NCBI GenBank assembly: GCA_002347025.1 | Contig: DEAE01000024.1 | Location: forward strand, 239,340-303,339 | DNA: 64,000 nt | Direction of reading: 5' to 3' | Origin: Acidobacteria bacterium UBA2990 | GTDB taxonomy: Bacteria > Acidobacteriota > Vicinamibacteria > Vicinamibacterales > UBA8438 | Notes under the pieces: model-generated | Database searches by the model: none | Told to the model about the DNA's origin: nothing | Seen by the model: only the letters and a program-made list of their open reading frames with translations | Position numbers and translations under genes: made by a program | Shown here: positions 8,183 to 17,390 of the stretch, one piece after another | How the letters are laid out: the number at the start of each line of letters is the position of its first letter | Numbering within the stretch: position 1 is the first letter of the stretch

Positions 8183-10516
8183 CTAATTCCGAAGTGCTTT
8201 CCCAGTCTTCAGGGTATGCCGAATGCGATCCAACGTTTTTGGCTGACCACATAGACTAAGAAATGCCTCTCGTTCGAGATCGAGCAGGTACTGTTCGGTT
8301 ACGGTTGTGGCGTGTGGGAGTTCACCGCCAGTCATGACCCGCGCGATAGCTCGGCCGATTGTTGCATCGTGGTTGCTAATGTGCCCGGCTCGCAAAGCAA
8401 GGTGGACCCCCAGATCTAGCATGGCTCTTGTGCTTTCGCCGCCTACTGGAATTGCTGACCGGTGGTCAGGTGGGTGGTAGCCGCTGCGAGTTTGGTAGAG
8501 CACAGTTGCCTTGGCGTCAGACAGCAGCCTCTCAGGGTTCATCGTAATTGCATCAACATCTCTGAGCAGACCAAGTTGCTTTGCGTCGATTGCACTTGTC
8601 GACGTTTTGCCTAAGCCGATCAGTTCAAAGGCTCTTTTGAGTTGTGGAAGTGGATCTCCATCTTTGGGGGTTTGGTCTGCGGCCCTCATTGTTAATTCTT
8701 TAGTGCCACACCCAGCTGGAATTAGACCGACACCCACTTCAACTTGGCCCATGTAGGTCTCGGCTGCTGCTTGTACCCGGTCGGCGTGAAGTACTATCTC
8801 GCACCCGCCGCCGAGGGTGAGCCCTGCCGGGACAGCCACGACTGGAATCGGGGCATAGCGAAGTCCGAGGACTGCTTGCTGAAACGTTCGTACCATGAGG
8901 TCAACCTCATTCCAATTGCCTTCTTGAGCCTCGAGTAGCACCAGCATGAGGTTCGCCCCTGCACAGAAATTGACTGCCTCGTTGCCTATTACCAGCCCGA
9001 GGAAGCCTCCTGAAGCCTCGATTACACCAGCTTTCAGCATCTCAATGGTGTCGCCGCCGATGGTATTGAGTTTCGAATGGAACTCAACTGCAAGAACACC
9101 GTCGTCGAGATCGACCAAGCTAGCCCCAACATTTTCTCTTAGGACTCCGTTCCTTTGTTTCGCGGAAGATAACAATAGCAAGTCTGGACCTGCGGGAGGG
9201 AGGGGGCTGCTCCGGACCAGCCTGGGCTGAGTAGCCGCTGAGTCTTTCGCTTTGCCTGCCCTTGGACTTATCCAGGCCCACTCTTGTGCTGCTTTAGAAA
9301 GGTCTCGTCCGCTCTCTGGGTGACAGGCTTCTAACACTGTGTCTACTCCGAGAGTGTCCAACAGTTCAAATGGGCCTCTTTCCCACCCAAATCCCCATCG
9401 TAACGCACGATCTACATCGTCTGGGTGATGGGCCATGGCAGGGGCCGTTTCGGCCGTATAAAGGAGAGTGCGGCCAATTGTGGCGCGCATGAAACGGCCG
9501 ACATGGTCCTGCGCCATAAACAAATGACGCAGGCGGTCGCTGTCGTTCTTTAATGCTCTTGCCGTGTCTAGGGTAGCTAGTTTGGGCGACCGTTTCTCAC
9601 GATACTGCATGGTAGTCGGATCAAGTGTCAGGATGGTGCTCCCGTTCGGGCCCTGTACTTTCTTGTAAAAGCCTTGACCGGATTTTTCTCCAATCCAGCC
9701 TCGGTTCAGAAGCTCGCCGATTAGGGGTGTCAGTTTGAAGATTTGCTGTTCGTGATCCGTGTCGAGCCGCTCGACGAGATCGGTTGCTACTCTTGCTAGG
9801 ATGTCGAGGCCGGCAATATCCATCGTGCGAAATGTAGCGCTTTTAGGGCGCCCTAGTATGGGTCCAGTCAGAGCATCGATATCTTCGATGGTAAATTGGC
9901 CGGATTGCAGCTCGCTCAAAGCGCAGGCTACAGAGTAGAGTCCGACTCGGTTTGCAATAAATCCAGGGGTATCTTTTGCCAATACAACCCCTTTGCCAAG
10001 CCTGTGGTCAATGAACGATGACAGGGTCTCGACTACCTGAGGGCTGGTGTCATTTGTTGGAACGAGTTCGACTAGTCGTAGATAGCGAGGGGGGTTGAAA
10101 AAATGGCTTCCAAGCCAGTGACGCCGAAATTCCTCGCTTCGGCCTTGGGAAATAGCGCCTATCGGTATGCCTGAGGTGTTGGAGCTGACGATGGCATCGG
10201 CGCGTCGGTGTAGTGCGACTTGTTCAATTAAAGCTTGTTTGGTGGACAGTTGTTCGACGACCGCTTCCACGATCCAGTCGTACTCAGTTAAGGCTGCTAG
10301 GTCTTGGTCAAGGCCTCCTATCCGTATGCGATTTCGACACTTTTGGTCGAAGAAGGGGCCTGGCTTTAACTTAGTTGCCCGTCTGAGGCCGGCTGTGGCA
10401 GTCTGGGTATTAATGTCGAGAAGCAGGACTGCTAGTCCGGCGTTTGCCAAGTGGGCTGCGATTTGTGCGCCCATGGTCCCTGCTCCGAGAATAGCCACAG
10501 AACGAATATTTTTCAT
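8183..10516 (-). CDS. fadN: 3-hydroxyacyl-CoA dehydrogenase/enoyl-CoA hydratase, FadN type
   Basis: Bifunctional beta-oxidation enzyme of about 777 aa, near the size of B. subtilis FadN. The dehydrogenase comes first: AILGAGTMGAQIA is the NAD-binding motif at the very N terminus, with VSSNTSGIPIG and later HHPDDVD. The crotonase domain comes last: NFCAGANL, then GLTLGGGCEIVLHADR (oxyanion-hole loop) and VGVGLIPAGCGTKEL. This order is the reverse of E. coli FadB and is the reason for the FadN call. I chose ATG 10516, since the upstream in-frame TTG (10570) adds 18 residues before the nucleotide-binding strand; neither has a strong ribosome site. Confidence 0.88.
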   Translation of the reverse strand: MKNIRSVAILGAGTMGAQIAAHLANAGLAVLLLDINTQTATAGLRRATKLKPGPFFDQKCRNRIRIGGLDQDLAALTEYDWIVEAVVEQLSTKQALIEQVALHRRADAIVSSNTSGIPIGAISQGRSEEFRRHWLGSHFFNPPRYLRLVELVPTNDTSPQVVETLSSFIDHRLGKGVVLAKDTPGFIANRVGLYSVACALSELQSGQFTIEDIDALTGPILGRPKSATFRTMDIAGLDILARVATDLVERLDTDHEQQIFKLTPLIGELLNRGWIGEKSGQGFYKKVQGPNGSTILTLDPTTMQYREKRSPKLATLDTARALKNDSDRLRHLFMAQDHVGRFMRATIGRTLLYTAETAPAMAHHPDDVDRALRWGFGWERGPFELLDTLGVDTVLEACHPESGRDLSKAAQEWAWISPRAGKAKDSAATQPRLVRSSPLPPAGPDLLLLSSAKQRNGVLRENVGASLVDLDDGVLAVEFHSKLNTIGGDTIEMLKAGVIEASGGFLGLVIGNEAVNFCAGANLMLVLLEAQEGNWNEVDLMVRTFQQAVLGLRYAPIPVVAVPAGLTLGGGCEIVLHADRVQAAAETYMGQVEVGVGLIPAGCGTKELTMRAADQTPKDGDPLPQLKRAFELIGLGKTSTSAIDAKQLGLLRDVDAITMNPERLLSDAKATVLYQTRSGYHPPDHRSAIPVGGESTRAMLDLGVHLALRAGHISNHDATIGRAIARVMTGGELPHATTVTEQYLLDLEREAFLSLCGQPKTLDRIRHTLKTGKALRN

Positions 10517-10860
10517 CACTGGTTCATCGTATGAATGGATGAGTTGATGGCCATGCGCCTGATCAGTCAAAGGTAAAGGAGCTCAGCGAAAGCACGTGTG
10601 CGAATTCGGGCGTGCCCCAGTTCGAAAGTGGATGGCCACAGATTGGTGAGGGGCATGGTTGTTTTGTATTCTGAACGAAGCCGAGATGGACACGGCGCAG
10701 GTCGCTACTTGAATGTTGATCATGGGTTCTCTTGTGTTGTCTGGTCTACAAGTTAGACCTAGGGTAGCGACCAAGTTGGCCCTAACTTGAGGTTCCCGTC
10801 GACAGTTGTGAGCGTGCCCAGGTGCGGCCAGTATAAGCGAACGACCTACTTTGCTTGCAG
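10517..10860. other. Intergenic stretch upstream of fadN
   Basis: A 344-base region between the divergently placed 5' end of fadN and the 3' end of the TPR gene, both on the minus strand. It should contain the promoter of the fad operon. I see only short ORFs without ribosome sites and no FadR-like palindrome that I can call with confidence. Confidence 0.4.
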
Positions 10861-11538
10861 TTACGGATTTGGTAGGCCCCGCAGAGGTAGAGACGGCCTC
10901 CCTCTGACTGTGCTGATAGCCGCAAGGATTTCGGGGTTGGTCGGATCGGCCTCCAGTGCCTTTTGGTAGGCAGCTATAGCATTATCCGGTTCTTGCTTGG
11001 CTAAGAACGCATAACCGATATGTAAGTAAATACTGGTTAGGTTCGGTGTCTGATCTAAGATAGAGCGATACTGCTCAAGCGCCCCGTTGTAGTCGCCTCT
11101 GGCTACCATTTGGTCGGCATCATTGAGGGTTGAGAGCAGGTCGGACGATCTCACCCCGGCCAGAATTCCCACTGTTGGTGGTGGGGGATCGAGTATGTTT
11201 AGTTCTAGGGTGACATCAACCGTTGTCGACTCACGAAAACCTGTTACCCCAGCATATCCTTGGGCCTGTCTGAACCCATCTGCGTCGATGATGAGGTGCC
11301 ATTGGCCAATCTCCAAACCGACCAGCGCATAGCTACCGGACCTGTCACTTATTGCATTACGAGTAGCCGAGGTTTGAGTACTTTCGGCGGTGACCCTGGC
11401 CCCTGGAATCCCATTGCCATTAGCGTCTTGAATGAGGCCACGGATGCCAACTTGGGCTGAAACCAGGCTTGGGAGACCAGCCAATATTCCGCAAGTAATG
11501 ATCAAATAACACAACGTTCGTATCGCTGATCGTCGCAT
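10861..11538 (-). CDS. Exported carboxypeptidase-regulatory-like/TPR protein
   Basis: A 225-aa secreted or periplasmic protein. A signal peptide (residues 1-28, ending SLVSAQ) is followed by a carboxypeptidase regulatory-like beta-sandwich (GIRGLIQDANGNGIPGARV to about residue 110) and about three TPR helices (ARGDYNGALEQYRSIL, PNLTSIYLHIGYAFLAKQEPDNAIAAYQKAL in part). This architecture is very common in Acidobacteriota. The role is unknown; the fold suggests protein or carbohydrate binding at the envelope. It is transcribed away from the serine hydrolase/NamZ gene with about 100 bases between the starts. Confidence 0.75.
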   Translation of the reverse strand: MRRSAIRTLCYLIITCGILAGLPSLVSAQVGIRGLIQDANGNGIPGARVTAESTQTSATRNAISDRSGSYALVGLEIGQWHLIIDADGFRQAQGYAGVTGFRESTTVDVTLELNILDPPPPTVGILAGVRSSDLLSTLNDADQMVARGDYNGALEQYRSILDQTPNLTSIYLHIGYAFLAKQEPDNAIAAYQKALEADPTNPEILAAISTVRGRPSLPLRGLPNP

Positions 11539-11638
11539 CGTTAAACTCCATGTGCGACCACTCTTGTCGATAGAGTGGGTAACACCTCGGTTTTCGCCGC
11601 CACAGCTTCAGCCGAGACGTCTTAGTATAATCGAACCC

Positions 11639-14008
11639 ATGCAGGGACAACACCAGGCCTTTCGTGGCACTTTGTATTTTGGCAAGTCGTTGTTGGTCTT
11701 GGCCTTCTTGTGTTTGTGGCTGCTTGGTTCGGTGGTGTCGGTTTCTGCCGACATTGACCGCGATCGGTTAGCGCGCATCGATGCCTTGATCGGTGAGGCG
11801 ATTCGCGAGGAGCGTTTGCCTGGTGCTGTGGTAGTCGTGAGTCATGCTGGGCAAATCGTATATGAGCGGGCTTTTGGGGCGCGTGTTGTGGGGCAGACTC
11901 CAGAACAGTTAACGCTCGACACCATTTTCGATCTGGCATCCTTGACTAAAGTGGTTGCAACGACAACCAGTGTAATGATGCTTGTCGAACAAGGCCGCTT
12001 AGGGCTTCGAGATCGAGTCTCGACGTACTTGCCTGAGTTCGCGAGTCACGGCAAAGGTACAATTACAGTTGCTCAGCTGTTGACTCACACATCAGGGTTG
12101 CCTCCAGATCTTCCTCTTGAAGTGCAGTTTGAAGGTGTCGAAACGGCGATTGACCGTACGGCAGACCAGCGTCTATTGGCATCACCTGGGGACCAAGTCA
12201 TATACAGCGATCTGAATTTCGTGCTCTTGGGTGAATTGGTCAGGCGGGTAAGTGGGCTTCGGCTCGATCGGTTTACCCGCGAGCAAATATTTGAGCCGCT
12301 TGGGATGTTTGACACCCAGTTCAATCCACCCGTGTCGGTTGTGTCTCGAGTTGCCCCGACTGAGCCCTGCGCGGCATTGGCTTGGCCTTGCGGTGGCGCT
12401 GGTTCTGTCATGTTACGGGGCAAAGTCCATGATCCTACAGCCCGGCGAATGGGTGGTGTGGCCGGTCATGCCGGATTGTTTAGCACGGCGGATGATTTGG
12501 TACGTTTTTGCTCGATGTTGTTGGCCGAAGGCTCGGACGAGGGGGTGCGTGTTCTGTCACCGCTCAGTGTCGCGCGAATGACCCAGGTTTCTACTCCTAG
12601 ACACTTAGCTGATCGACGAGGTCTTGGGTGGGATATCGACTCGAGATTTTCTTCCAATCGTGGCGCCTTGTTTCAGGTTGGTTCCTATGGACACACAGGG
12701 TTTACAGGGACTTCGCTTTGGATTGATCCAAAGTCGGATACTTTCGTGATTTTCCTGTCAAGTCGGCTGCATCCGTCGGGTTCCGGTAATGTGACGGCAT
12801 TGCGTGGTCGGGTTGCCACGGTGGTCGCTTCGGCTCTGTCTGATTCCGATCGAAGTTCTATTTCATCCGGTTTTGCCGGACCGACGTGGACAGGACTTGA
12901 CGTGCTCCAAGAAGAGGGTTTTGAGCGATTAGCCGGGGAACGCGTTGGTCTGGTAACCAACCAAAGCGGACGGACTCGTGATGGAGAAACCACGATCGAT
13001 TTGCTGCATGCTCAACCCAACTTTAAACTGGTATCCCTGTTCAGTCCTGAGCATGGCATCCGTGGAGCCGCTGATGGGGCAGTTTCCTCAAGCCGAGACC
13101 TTAGGACTGGGCTTCCGGTTCATTCGCTCTACGGACAAACGCGGAGGCCGACGGCCGTAATGTTAGGTGATGTCGATTCATTGGTGGTCGATCTGCAGGA
13201 CGTCGGAGCGCGTTTCTATACTTATGCGACCACGATGGCCTATGTTCTGGAAGAGGCTGCGAAGCACGGGATCCGTGTGTTGGTGTTGGACCGTCCGAAC
13301 CCGATCGGCGGAGTTAAAGTAGAGGGTCCGACACTGGATGAGTCGTGGCTTGGGTTCAATGGGTATTTTCCAGCGCCGGTGCGGCATGGGTTGACTCTAG
13401 GCGAGCTGGCTCTCTTGTTTAATGGGGAGAGGAAGCTTGGGACGGAGCTCGATGTGGTTGCTATGCGAGGTTGGCAGCGGACCCACTGGTTTGATCGGAC
13501 CGGCATATCCTGGGTTGACCCGTCTCCGAACATACGTAACCTCTACCAAGCATTGCTTTATCCGGGACTCGGCGCCATCGAGGAAAGTAATTTGTCGGTA
13601 GGCAGAGGCACGGATACTCCCTTTGAGCAGATTGGTGCACCTTGGGTCGACGGTGTGGCACTAGCGAGTGAGCTTAATGGGCGAGGTCTCAGGGGCTTGC
13701 GGGTCTATCCGGTGCAATTTACACCCACTGCAAGTAGGTTTGCTGGTCAACTATGTCAGGGTGTGTTCTTTGTGGTAACTGACCGAAACATACTGTCTCC
13801 TGTTCGTCTAGGGGTGGAGGTGGCGGCTGCTCTGTATCACCTTCACGGCGATCGTTTCGACTTGGCTACTGTGGATCGATTGGTTGGGACATCGTCCGTC
13901 ACTGAAGGTATCAGGGCTGGTAAATCCGTGTCTGAGATAGCGGCTGGTTGGGCTGAAGGAACAATGGCGTGGAGGCGCCTGACGGCTCCTTACCTTCTTT
14001 ACGATTAG
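11639..14008 (+). CDS. Serine hydrolase (beta-lactamase fold) fused to NamZ-like (DUF1343) domain
   Basis: Exported two-domain protein of about 789 aa. After a signal peptide (hydrophobic stretch ending SVSADID), residues about 40-400 form a class C beta-lactamase/PBP4-type serine hydrolase with SLTK (SxxK), YSDLNF (Y-x-N) and a later GHTGFTG (HTG-type third motif). Residues about 420-789 are DUF1343: VTNQSGRTRDG, FSPEHGIRG, LVVDLQDVGARFYTY, LDRPNPIGG and SVGRGTDTPFEQIGAPW. DUF1343 of Bacillus subtilis NamZ is an exo-N-acetylmuramidase. The fusion would join peptide and sugar cleavage in peptidoglycan turnover; this is inference. ATG 11639 chosen, because upstream codons add a non-signal-like extension. 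Confidence 0.85.
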   Translation: MQGQHQAFRGTLYFGKSLLVLAFLCLWLLGSVVSVSADIDRDRLARIDALIGEAIREERLPGAVVVVSHAGQIVYERAFGARVVGQTPEQLTLDTIFDLASLTKVVATTTSVMMLVEQGRLGLRDRVSTYLPEFASHGKGTITVAQLLTHTSGLPPDLPLEVQFEGVETAIDRTADQRLLASPGDQVIYSDLNFVLLGELVRRVSGLRLDRFTREQIFEPLGMFDTQFNPPVSVVSRVAPTEPCAALAWPCGGAGSVMLRGKVHDPTARRMGGVAGHAGLFSTADDLVRFCSMLLAEGSDEGVRVLSPLSVARMTQVSTPRHLADRRGLGWDIDSRFSSNRGALFQVGSYGHTGFTGTSLWIDPKSDTFVIFLSSRLHPSGSGNVTALRGRVATVVASALSDSDRSSISSGFAGPTWTGLDVLQEEGFERLAGERVGLVTNQSGRTRDGETTIDLLHAQPNFKLVSLFSPEHGIRGAADGAVSSSRDLRTGLPVHSLYGQTRRPTAVMLGDVDSLVVDLQDVGARFYTYATTMAYVLEEAAKHGIRVLVLDRPNPIGGVKVEGPTLDESWLGFNGYFPAPVRHGLTLGELALLFNGERKLGTELDVVAMRGWQRTHWFDRTGISWVDPSPNIRNLYQALLYPGLGAIEESNLSVGRGTDTPFEQIGAPWVDGVALASELNGRGLRGLRVYPVQFTPTASRFAGQLCQGVFFVVTDRNILSPVRLGVEVAAALYHLHGDRFDLATVDRLVGTSSVTEGIRAGKSVSEIAAGWAEGTMAWRRLTAPYLLYD

Positions 14009-14069
14009 CAAGAATTCTGGTCGGGTGCACCTCTTTGTCAATGGGCGTTTCTAGCTCGGCTTCTTGCGC

Positions 14070-14486
14070 TCACATCTGATAAAGCATCCAGTAGACGATT
14101 ACGCCGGTGATTGAGACATACAGCCAGAGAGGGAAGGTCCATCGCGCTATTGCAATGTGCCTGGAATCATCTCTACGCAGGCCACGCCGGAGTGTGATCA
14201 GGGCTAGCGGTGGAATCAGCGCTGCCAGAACAACGTGAGAAATGAGGACACTGAAATACAAAAGACGGACCGGCCCTTGGCCAGTAAAGGGTTGGGAGCC
14301 GACCTCAAAGTGGTAGACGAGGTAGGACAGTAGGAATAACGTTGAGACAGAGAACGCTGCAAGCATGCAGCGGCGATGAGGCTCGATCCTGCCTTGACGA
14401 ATAAACGCGTATCCAGCCAAAAGTAGTATCCCTGCGATACAGTTTAGGGTAGCGTTTACCGCTGGGAGGGCCGTGACTTCAAACAT
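14070..14486 (-). CDS. DUF420 membrane protein, cytochrome oxidase assembly (CtaM-like)
   Basis: A 138-aa protein with four hydrophobic segments. It carries the DUF420 pattern: GRIEPHRRCMLAAF near residue 40, YLVYHFEVGSQPFTGQGPVRLLYFSVLISHVVLA with conserved His residues, and ARWTFPLWLYVSITGVIVYWML at the end. DUF420 proteins (YozB, CtaM) are needed for maturation of heme A oxidases in Firmicutes. The neighbours ctaB and ctaA support the same job here. ATG 14486 is preceded by GAGG at a good distance and is chosen over an ATG nine codons upstream. Confidence 0.8.
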   Translation of the reverse strand: MFEVTALPAVNATLNCIAGILLLAGYAFIRQGRIEPHRRCMLAAFSVSTLFLLSYLVYHFEVGSQPFTGQGPVRLLYFSVLISHVVLAALIPPLALITLRRGLRRDDSRHIAIARWTFPLWLYVSITGVIVYWMLYQM

Positions 14487-14591
14487 AGCGACAACCTCAA
14501 GATTCATTGGCAATCATTGAAGGAGTGACCACAATGATTGCTCCCTTCGAGTATGGCCCCTTGGGCCTAGGTTAGAGAGGTCATAGTCAGC

Positions 14592-15476
14592 TCAATTCCC
14601 GTCTGCAAGTAGTAGCACCCACATCATGGGAAGATACAGCAAGGTTGCCTTGAATAGTAGTCTGGCTCGGTATGTTGAGCGCCGCCTAGCAAACCATGCG
14701 GCAATAGCGAGAAGACCGATGCCCAGCAAGCCTGCACCGATGCTGTAGCTAGGACCGGCGATTCCTAGCCAAGCAGGTGCGAGGCTAGTGGGTATTAGCA
14801 AAGTAGTATAGATGAGCAGGTGCCTAGCGCCTCGGCGTCCAGTTGGATCGGTGACTGAGAGTAGGGGCAGTCCCGCTTTGCTGAAATCGTCTCGGTAGAG
14901 CCATGTTAGTGCCAGAAAGTGGGGAAGCTGCCAGACGAATACTAGAGCGAATAATGACCAGGCGGCTGCTGACAGAGGTCCGGCTGCTGCCCATCCGATG
15001 ATCACAGGCAACCCGCCAGGAACAGCACCAACCAGCATGGCCCAATGGGTACGCCGCTTCAGCGGAGTGTAGATCCAGACGTAGCTCACTAGTGTGCAGA
15101 GGGCGATAGCTGCAGCATTGAGGTTGGCCCCGGTGCCGATCTGGACGAGTCCCGTGACAACTAAAATGATAGCAAACCAGGTTGCCGCGGCCGGTTGCAG
15201 GCGGCCTCCTGGCAGAGGTCGATCTCTAGTGCGAAGCATTCGCTCATCCAACGCTCGTTCGGCTAATTGGTTGAACGCGGCCGCACCACCTGCTACAAGG
15301 GCTGCACCGATGGTTGTGCTGAGGAACGGCACTAGGTCTACTGCTTCGGTTCTGCCTGCAAGATAGCCGACCCCACTTGTTACAACGACGAGAGAGTTTA
15401 AGCGAGGTTTGGTGAGGGCAAGGAAATCGGTGAACCGATCTCCAGGACTGTTAACTGTAGTGAGATCGGGCTTCAT
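14592..15476 (-). CDS. ctaB: Protoheme IX farnesyltransferase (heme O synthase)
   Basis: UbiA-family membrane enzyme of 294 aa that adds a farnesyl group to heme B. It has eight to nine hydrophobic segments. The first polyprenyl-binding motif is FNQLAERALDERMLRTRDRPLPGGRL, where the first acidic residue is Glu, as in many related bacterial sequences. The second acidic motif is WLYRDDFSKAGLPLLSV. The start overlaps the stop of ctaA by 4 bases (ATGA), so the two heme-modifying enzymes are coupled, and the DUF420 gene follows. Confidence 0.92.
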   Translation of the reverse strand: MKPDLTTVNSPGDRFTDFLALTKPRLNSLVVVTSGVGYLAGRTEAVDLVPFLSTTIGAALVAGGAAAFNQLAERALDERMLRTRDRPLPGGRLQPAAATWFAIILVVTGLVQIGTGANLNAAAIALCTLVSYVWIYTPLKRRTHWAMLVGAVPGGLPVIIGWAAAGPLSAAAWSLFALVFVWQLPHFLALTWLYRDDFSKAGLPLLSVTDPTGRRGARHLLIYTTLLIPTSLAPAWLGIAGPSYSIGAGLLGIGLLAIAAWFARRRSTYRARLLFKATLLYLPMMWVLLLADGN

Positions 15477-16426
15477 GAAGTTTCCCTAGTTGCTGTAGTC
15501 GAGAGCCTGAGAGGGTTCTCAATGGGAAACCTATGTCTGTTGACGCGCAAACCAAGCACCAGTGCAGAGGCTAGAACGATAGCGCCAGTGACGACATGGG
15601 CCGTGTTGATCAAGGGCGCCCGTTGGCTCAGGACTGTCCAACCTCCTAACCCGACTTGTATCACCACCAGAAGGGCTAAAAACCAGGTCGGTCTGATGAG
15701 GTCGCGTCGTGTGCGGTGATGAGTTAGGAGGTGGCCCAGAGTGGCGAAGATCGCTAGGGTAGTGATTATCCCGCCTAGACGATGGAGAAAATGAATGGCG
15801 ATACTGAAGTTCCAAGTGTGAGGCACTAGGCCACCCAAAACGAGAGGAAAGTCTGGTATTGCGAGCCCAGCTCCGGTGTGGCGCATTGTGGCACCGATAA
15901 GAATCTGAACATAAATTAGGATAGGGAGTCCTGTAGCCAGTGTACTAATGATGTGGTCGTTGTGTTTAGTGGCCTCGTAAGTTTTGTGCCATCCTGGAGA
16001 GGTGAACAAAGCCAGGGATACGGTTAGGCAGAAGAAAATTTGGGCTATTCCCGCATGAGAGATCGAGACTGGGGTTGGTAGAAAGTACAGCACTGTGATG
16101 CCACCCATGATGCCCTGCAGGATGACTGTTACGAGGGCTGCGACTCCAACCCATCGCATCCACCGGCGGGGGTCATACAGCCATAAGCATATGACTAGTC
16201 CAATCGTCAGTATGCCCACAGTGGAAGCGATGAGACGATGCCCATGTTCATAGAAGATGCCTCCGACCATACTGGATAGAGGAAACGCGAACATGAAATA
16301 GCCGTACGAGCTTGGCCAGTCCGGCACTGACAGACCCGCGCCCGTACTGGTTACCATGCCCCCAGCGGCAATTAGGAGGACGGTAGCGACAGCAAGGAGG
16401 CGAGAGTAGTTATGAAGCCAGGTCAT
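15473..16426 (-). CDS. ctaA: Heme A synthase (COX15/CtaA)
   Basis: Oxidises the methyl group of heme O to the formyl group of heme A. The protein is about 317 aa with eight predicted membrane spans. The expected heme-ligand histidines are visible: EHGHRLIAS near residue 65, SHAGIAQ, IHFLHRLGG and NTAHVVTGA, along with SVPDWPSSYG and the matching AIPDFPLVLGG. I chose ATG 16426, since the longer frame opens at a TTG at 16498 and adds a non-membrane segment. A repeated GC-rich motif lies about 80 bases upstream (16506-16517) and is also found upstream of the cupredoxin gene. Confidence 0.9.
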   Translation of the reverse strand: MTWLHNYSRLLAVATVLLIAAGGMVTSTGAGLSVPDWPSSYGYFMFAFPLSSMVGGIFYEHGHRLIASTVGILTIGLVICLWLYDPRRWMRWVGVAALVTVILQGIMGGITVLYFLPTPVSISHAGIAQIFFCLTVSLALFTSPGWHKTYEATKHNDHIISTLATGLPILIYVQILIGATMRHTGAGLAIPDFPLVLGGLVPHTWNFSIAIHFLHRLGGIITTLAIFATLGHLLTHHRTRRDLIRPTWFLALLVVIQVGLGGWTVLSQRAPLINTAHVVTGAIVLASALVLGLRVNRHRFPIENPLRLSTTATRETS

Positions 16427-16482
16427 TTTCGGAAACCGGGCGACACAAGGGTGGCCTTTAGCCGAACGGTACAAGCGGGTTA

Positions 16483-16516
16483 GACCGACCGTCGGCAATA
16501 TGCTGTTCGGTCGGTC
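16483..16516. promoter_or_regulatory. 9-bp inverted repeat upstream of ctaA
   Basis: GACCGACCG (16483-16491) and CGGTCGGTC (16508-16516) form a perfect 9-bp inverted repeat with a 16-base spacer, between the cupredoxin gene and ctaA. No T-run follows on either strand, so a Rho-independent terminator is unlikely. The right arm sits in TCGGTCGGTCCG, which recurs at 17391. Confidence 0.4.
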
Positions 16517-16538
16517 CGGCCCAGCCTAGGCAGTGTCC

Positions 16539-17306
16539 TTACGATACTGTGAATGTGAATGAAACCTCTGCGGTGCCGCCGGTGGTGACTGTAATGTTCT
16601 GGGTTTGAGTGCCAAGGGCTTCATGCCAGGCTTCAATTACGTAATCACCCGGTGGCAGTGAGGAAATGTCAAACATTCCATCTTGACCAGTTGTGGCGAA
16701 GTAGGGATGAGCAACCACTCCCACATAGGCATTCATCCAGCCATGCACATCGCATTTGAACGGAACCATGACTTCCGGACTGTCGAAGGTGCGTTCGAAG
16801 GTCATATTCTGGATTGGCTGCCCCATGTTGAATTCGTCGTTCTCCGTTGGGGTCGCATGGATGTTGTGGAGGGTGGGATCGCTATTGACAATCTGTACGG
16901 TTTGACCCACCTGTACGCCAAACACGTGTGGGGTGTAGCGACATCCTTCTTGGTTCAGCGTCACCGTTTCGGTCGCTGCCGGGAAGCTCTGGCCTTCGAG
17001 TCCTTCCTTGACATAGATAAAGACGTTGCCCAGGTGCCCGTTGCCACCCACGAAAGTGTTGGACATTGTGTTCGTAGCGGACATCGCACAGACAGGGTCC
17101 GAGTTCATTGTCAGCTCTTCGGCAGCTGGCATCTCACCATCGATCATTACCATGCCGGAAATGTTGCCTGCGGTCGCAGGGTCAAAAGCCGGGGCTGCCG
17201 CTTCTGTGGGGGGAGCTGGGTCTTCGCTACTACCGTCGCCACCACCGCAGGCTGCAGCCATCATTGTTAGAACGGAAATTAACTTCCACAGAGTTCGCTT
17301 CTGCAT
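16539..17306 (-). CDS. Cupredoxin-like lipoprotein with carboxypeptidase-regulatory C-terminus
   Basis: A 255-aa exported lipoprotein: signal peptide with lipobox MAAAC at about residues 16-20, then a Gly/Ser/Pro/Ala-rich linker. Residues about 45-205 look like a plastocyanin-type domain with possible copper ligands in HNIHATP and in FKCDVHGWM (Cys, His, Met). A beta-sandwich tail follows (GMFDISSLPPGDYVIEAWHEALG). Similar proteins are common next to cytochrome oxidase and complex III genes. It lies directly upstream of ctaA-ctaB-DUF420 on the same strand. A role in periplasmic electron transfer or copper handling is inferred, not shown. Confidence 0.7.
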   Translation of the reverse strand: MQKRTLWKLISVLTMMAAACGGGDGSSEDPAPPTEAAAPAFDPATAGNISGMVMIDGEMPAAEELTMNSDPVCAMSATNTMSNTFVGGNGHLGNVFIYVKEGLEGQSFPAATETVTLNQEGCRYTPHVFGVQVGQTVQIVNSDPTLHNIHATPTENDEFNMGQPIQNMTFERTFDSPEVMVPFKCDVHGWMNAYVGVVAHPYFATTGQDGMFDISSLPPGDYVIEAWHEALGTQTQNITVTTGGTAEVSFTFTVS

Positions 17307-17390
17307 CGAGATTCTCCTGGACGCTCAAGGTTGATTCGGTTGTGTTCCGAGAGGGTCGCACACTGTGCGCTGGTTTGACCATCAAAATGC

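Noticed and set aside
8183..10516. FadB or FadJ identity for the bifunctional enzyme
   Set aside because: The dehydrogenase domain precedes the hydratase domain, opposite to FadB/FadJ.
10583..10774. 63-codon minus-strand ORF upstream of fadN
   Set aside because: Lies in the promoter region, no ribosome site, no motif.
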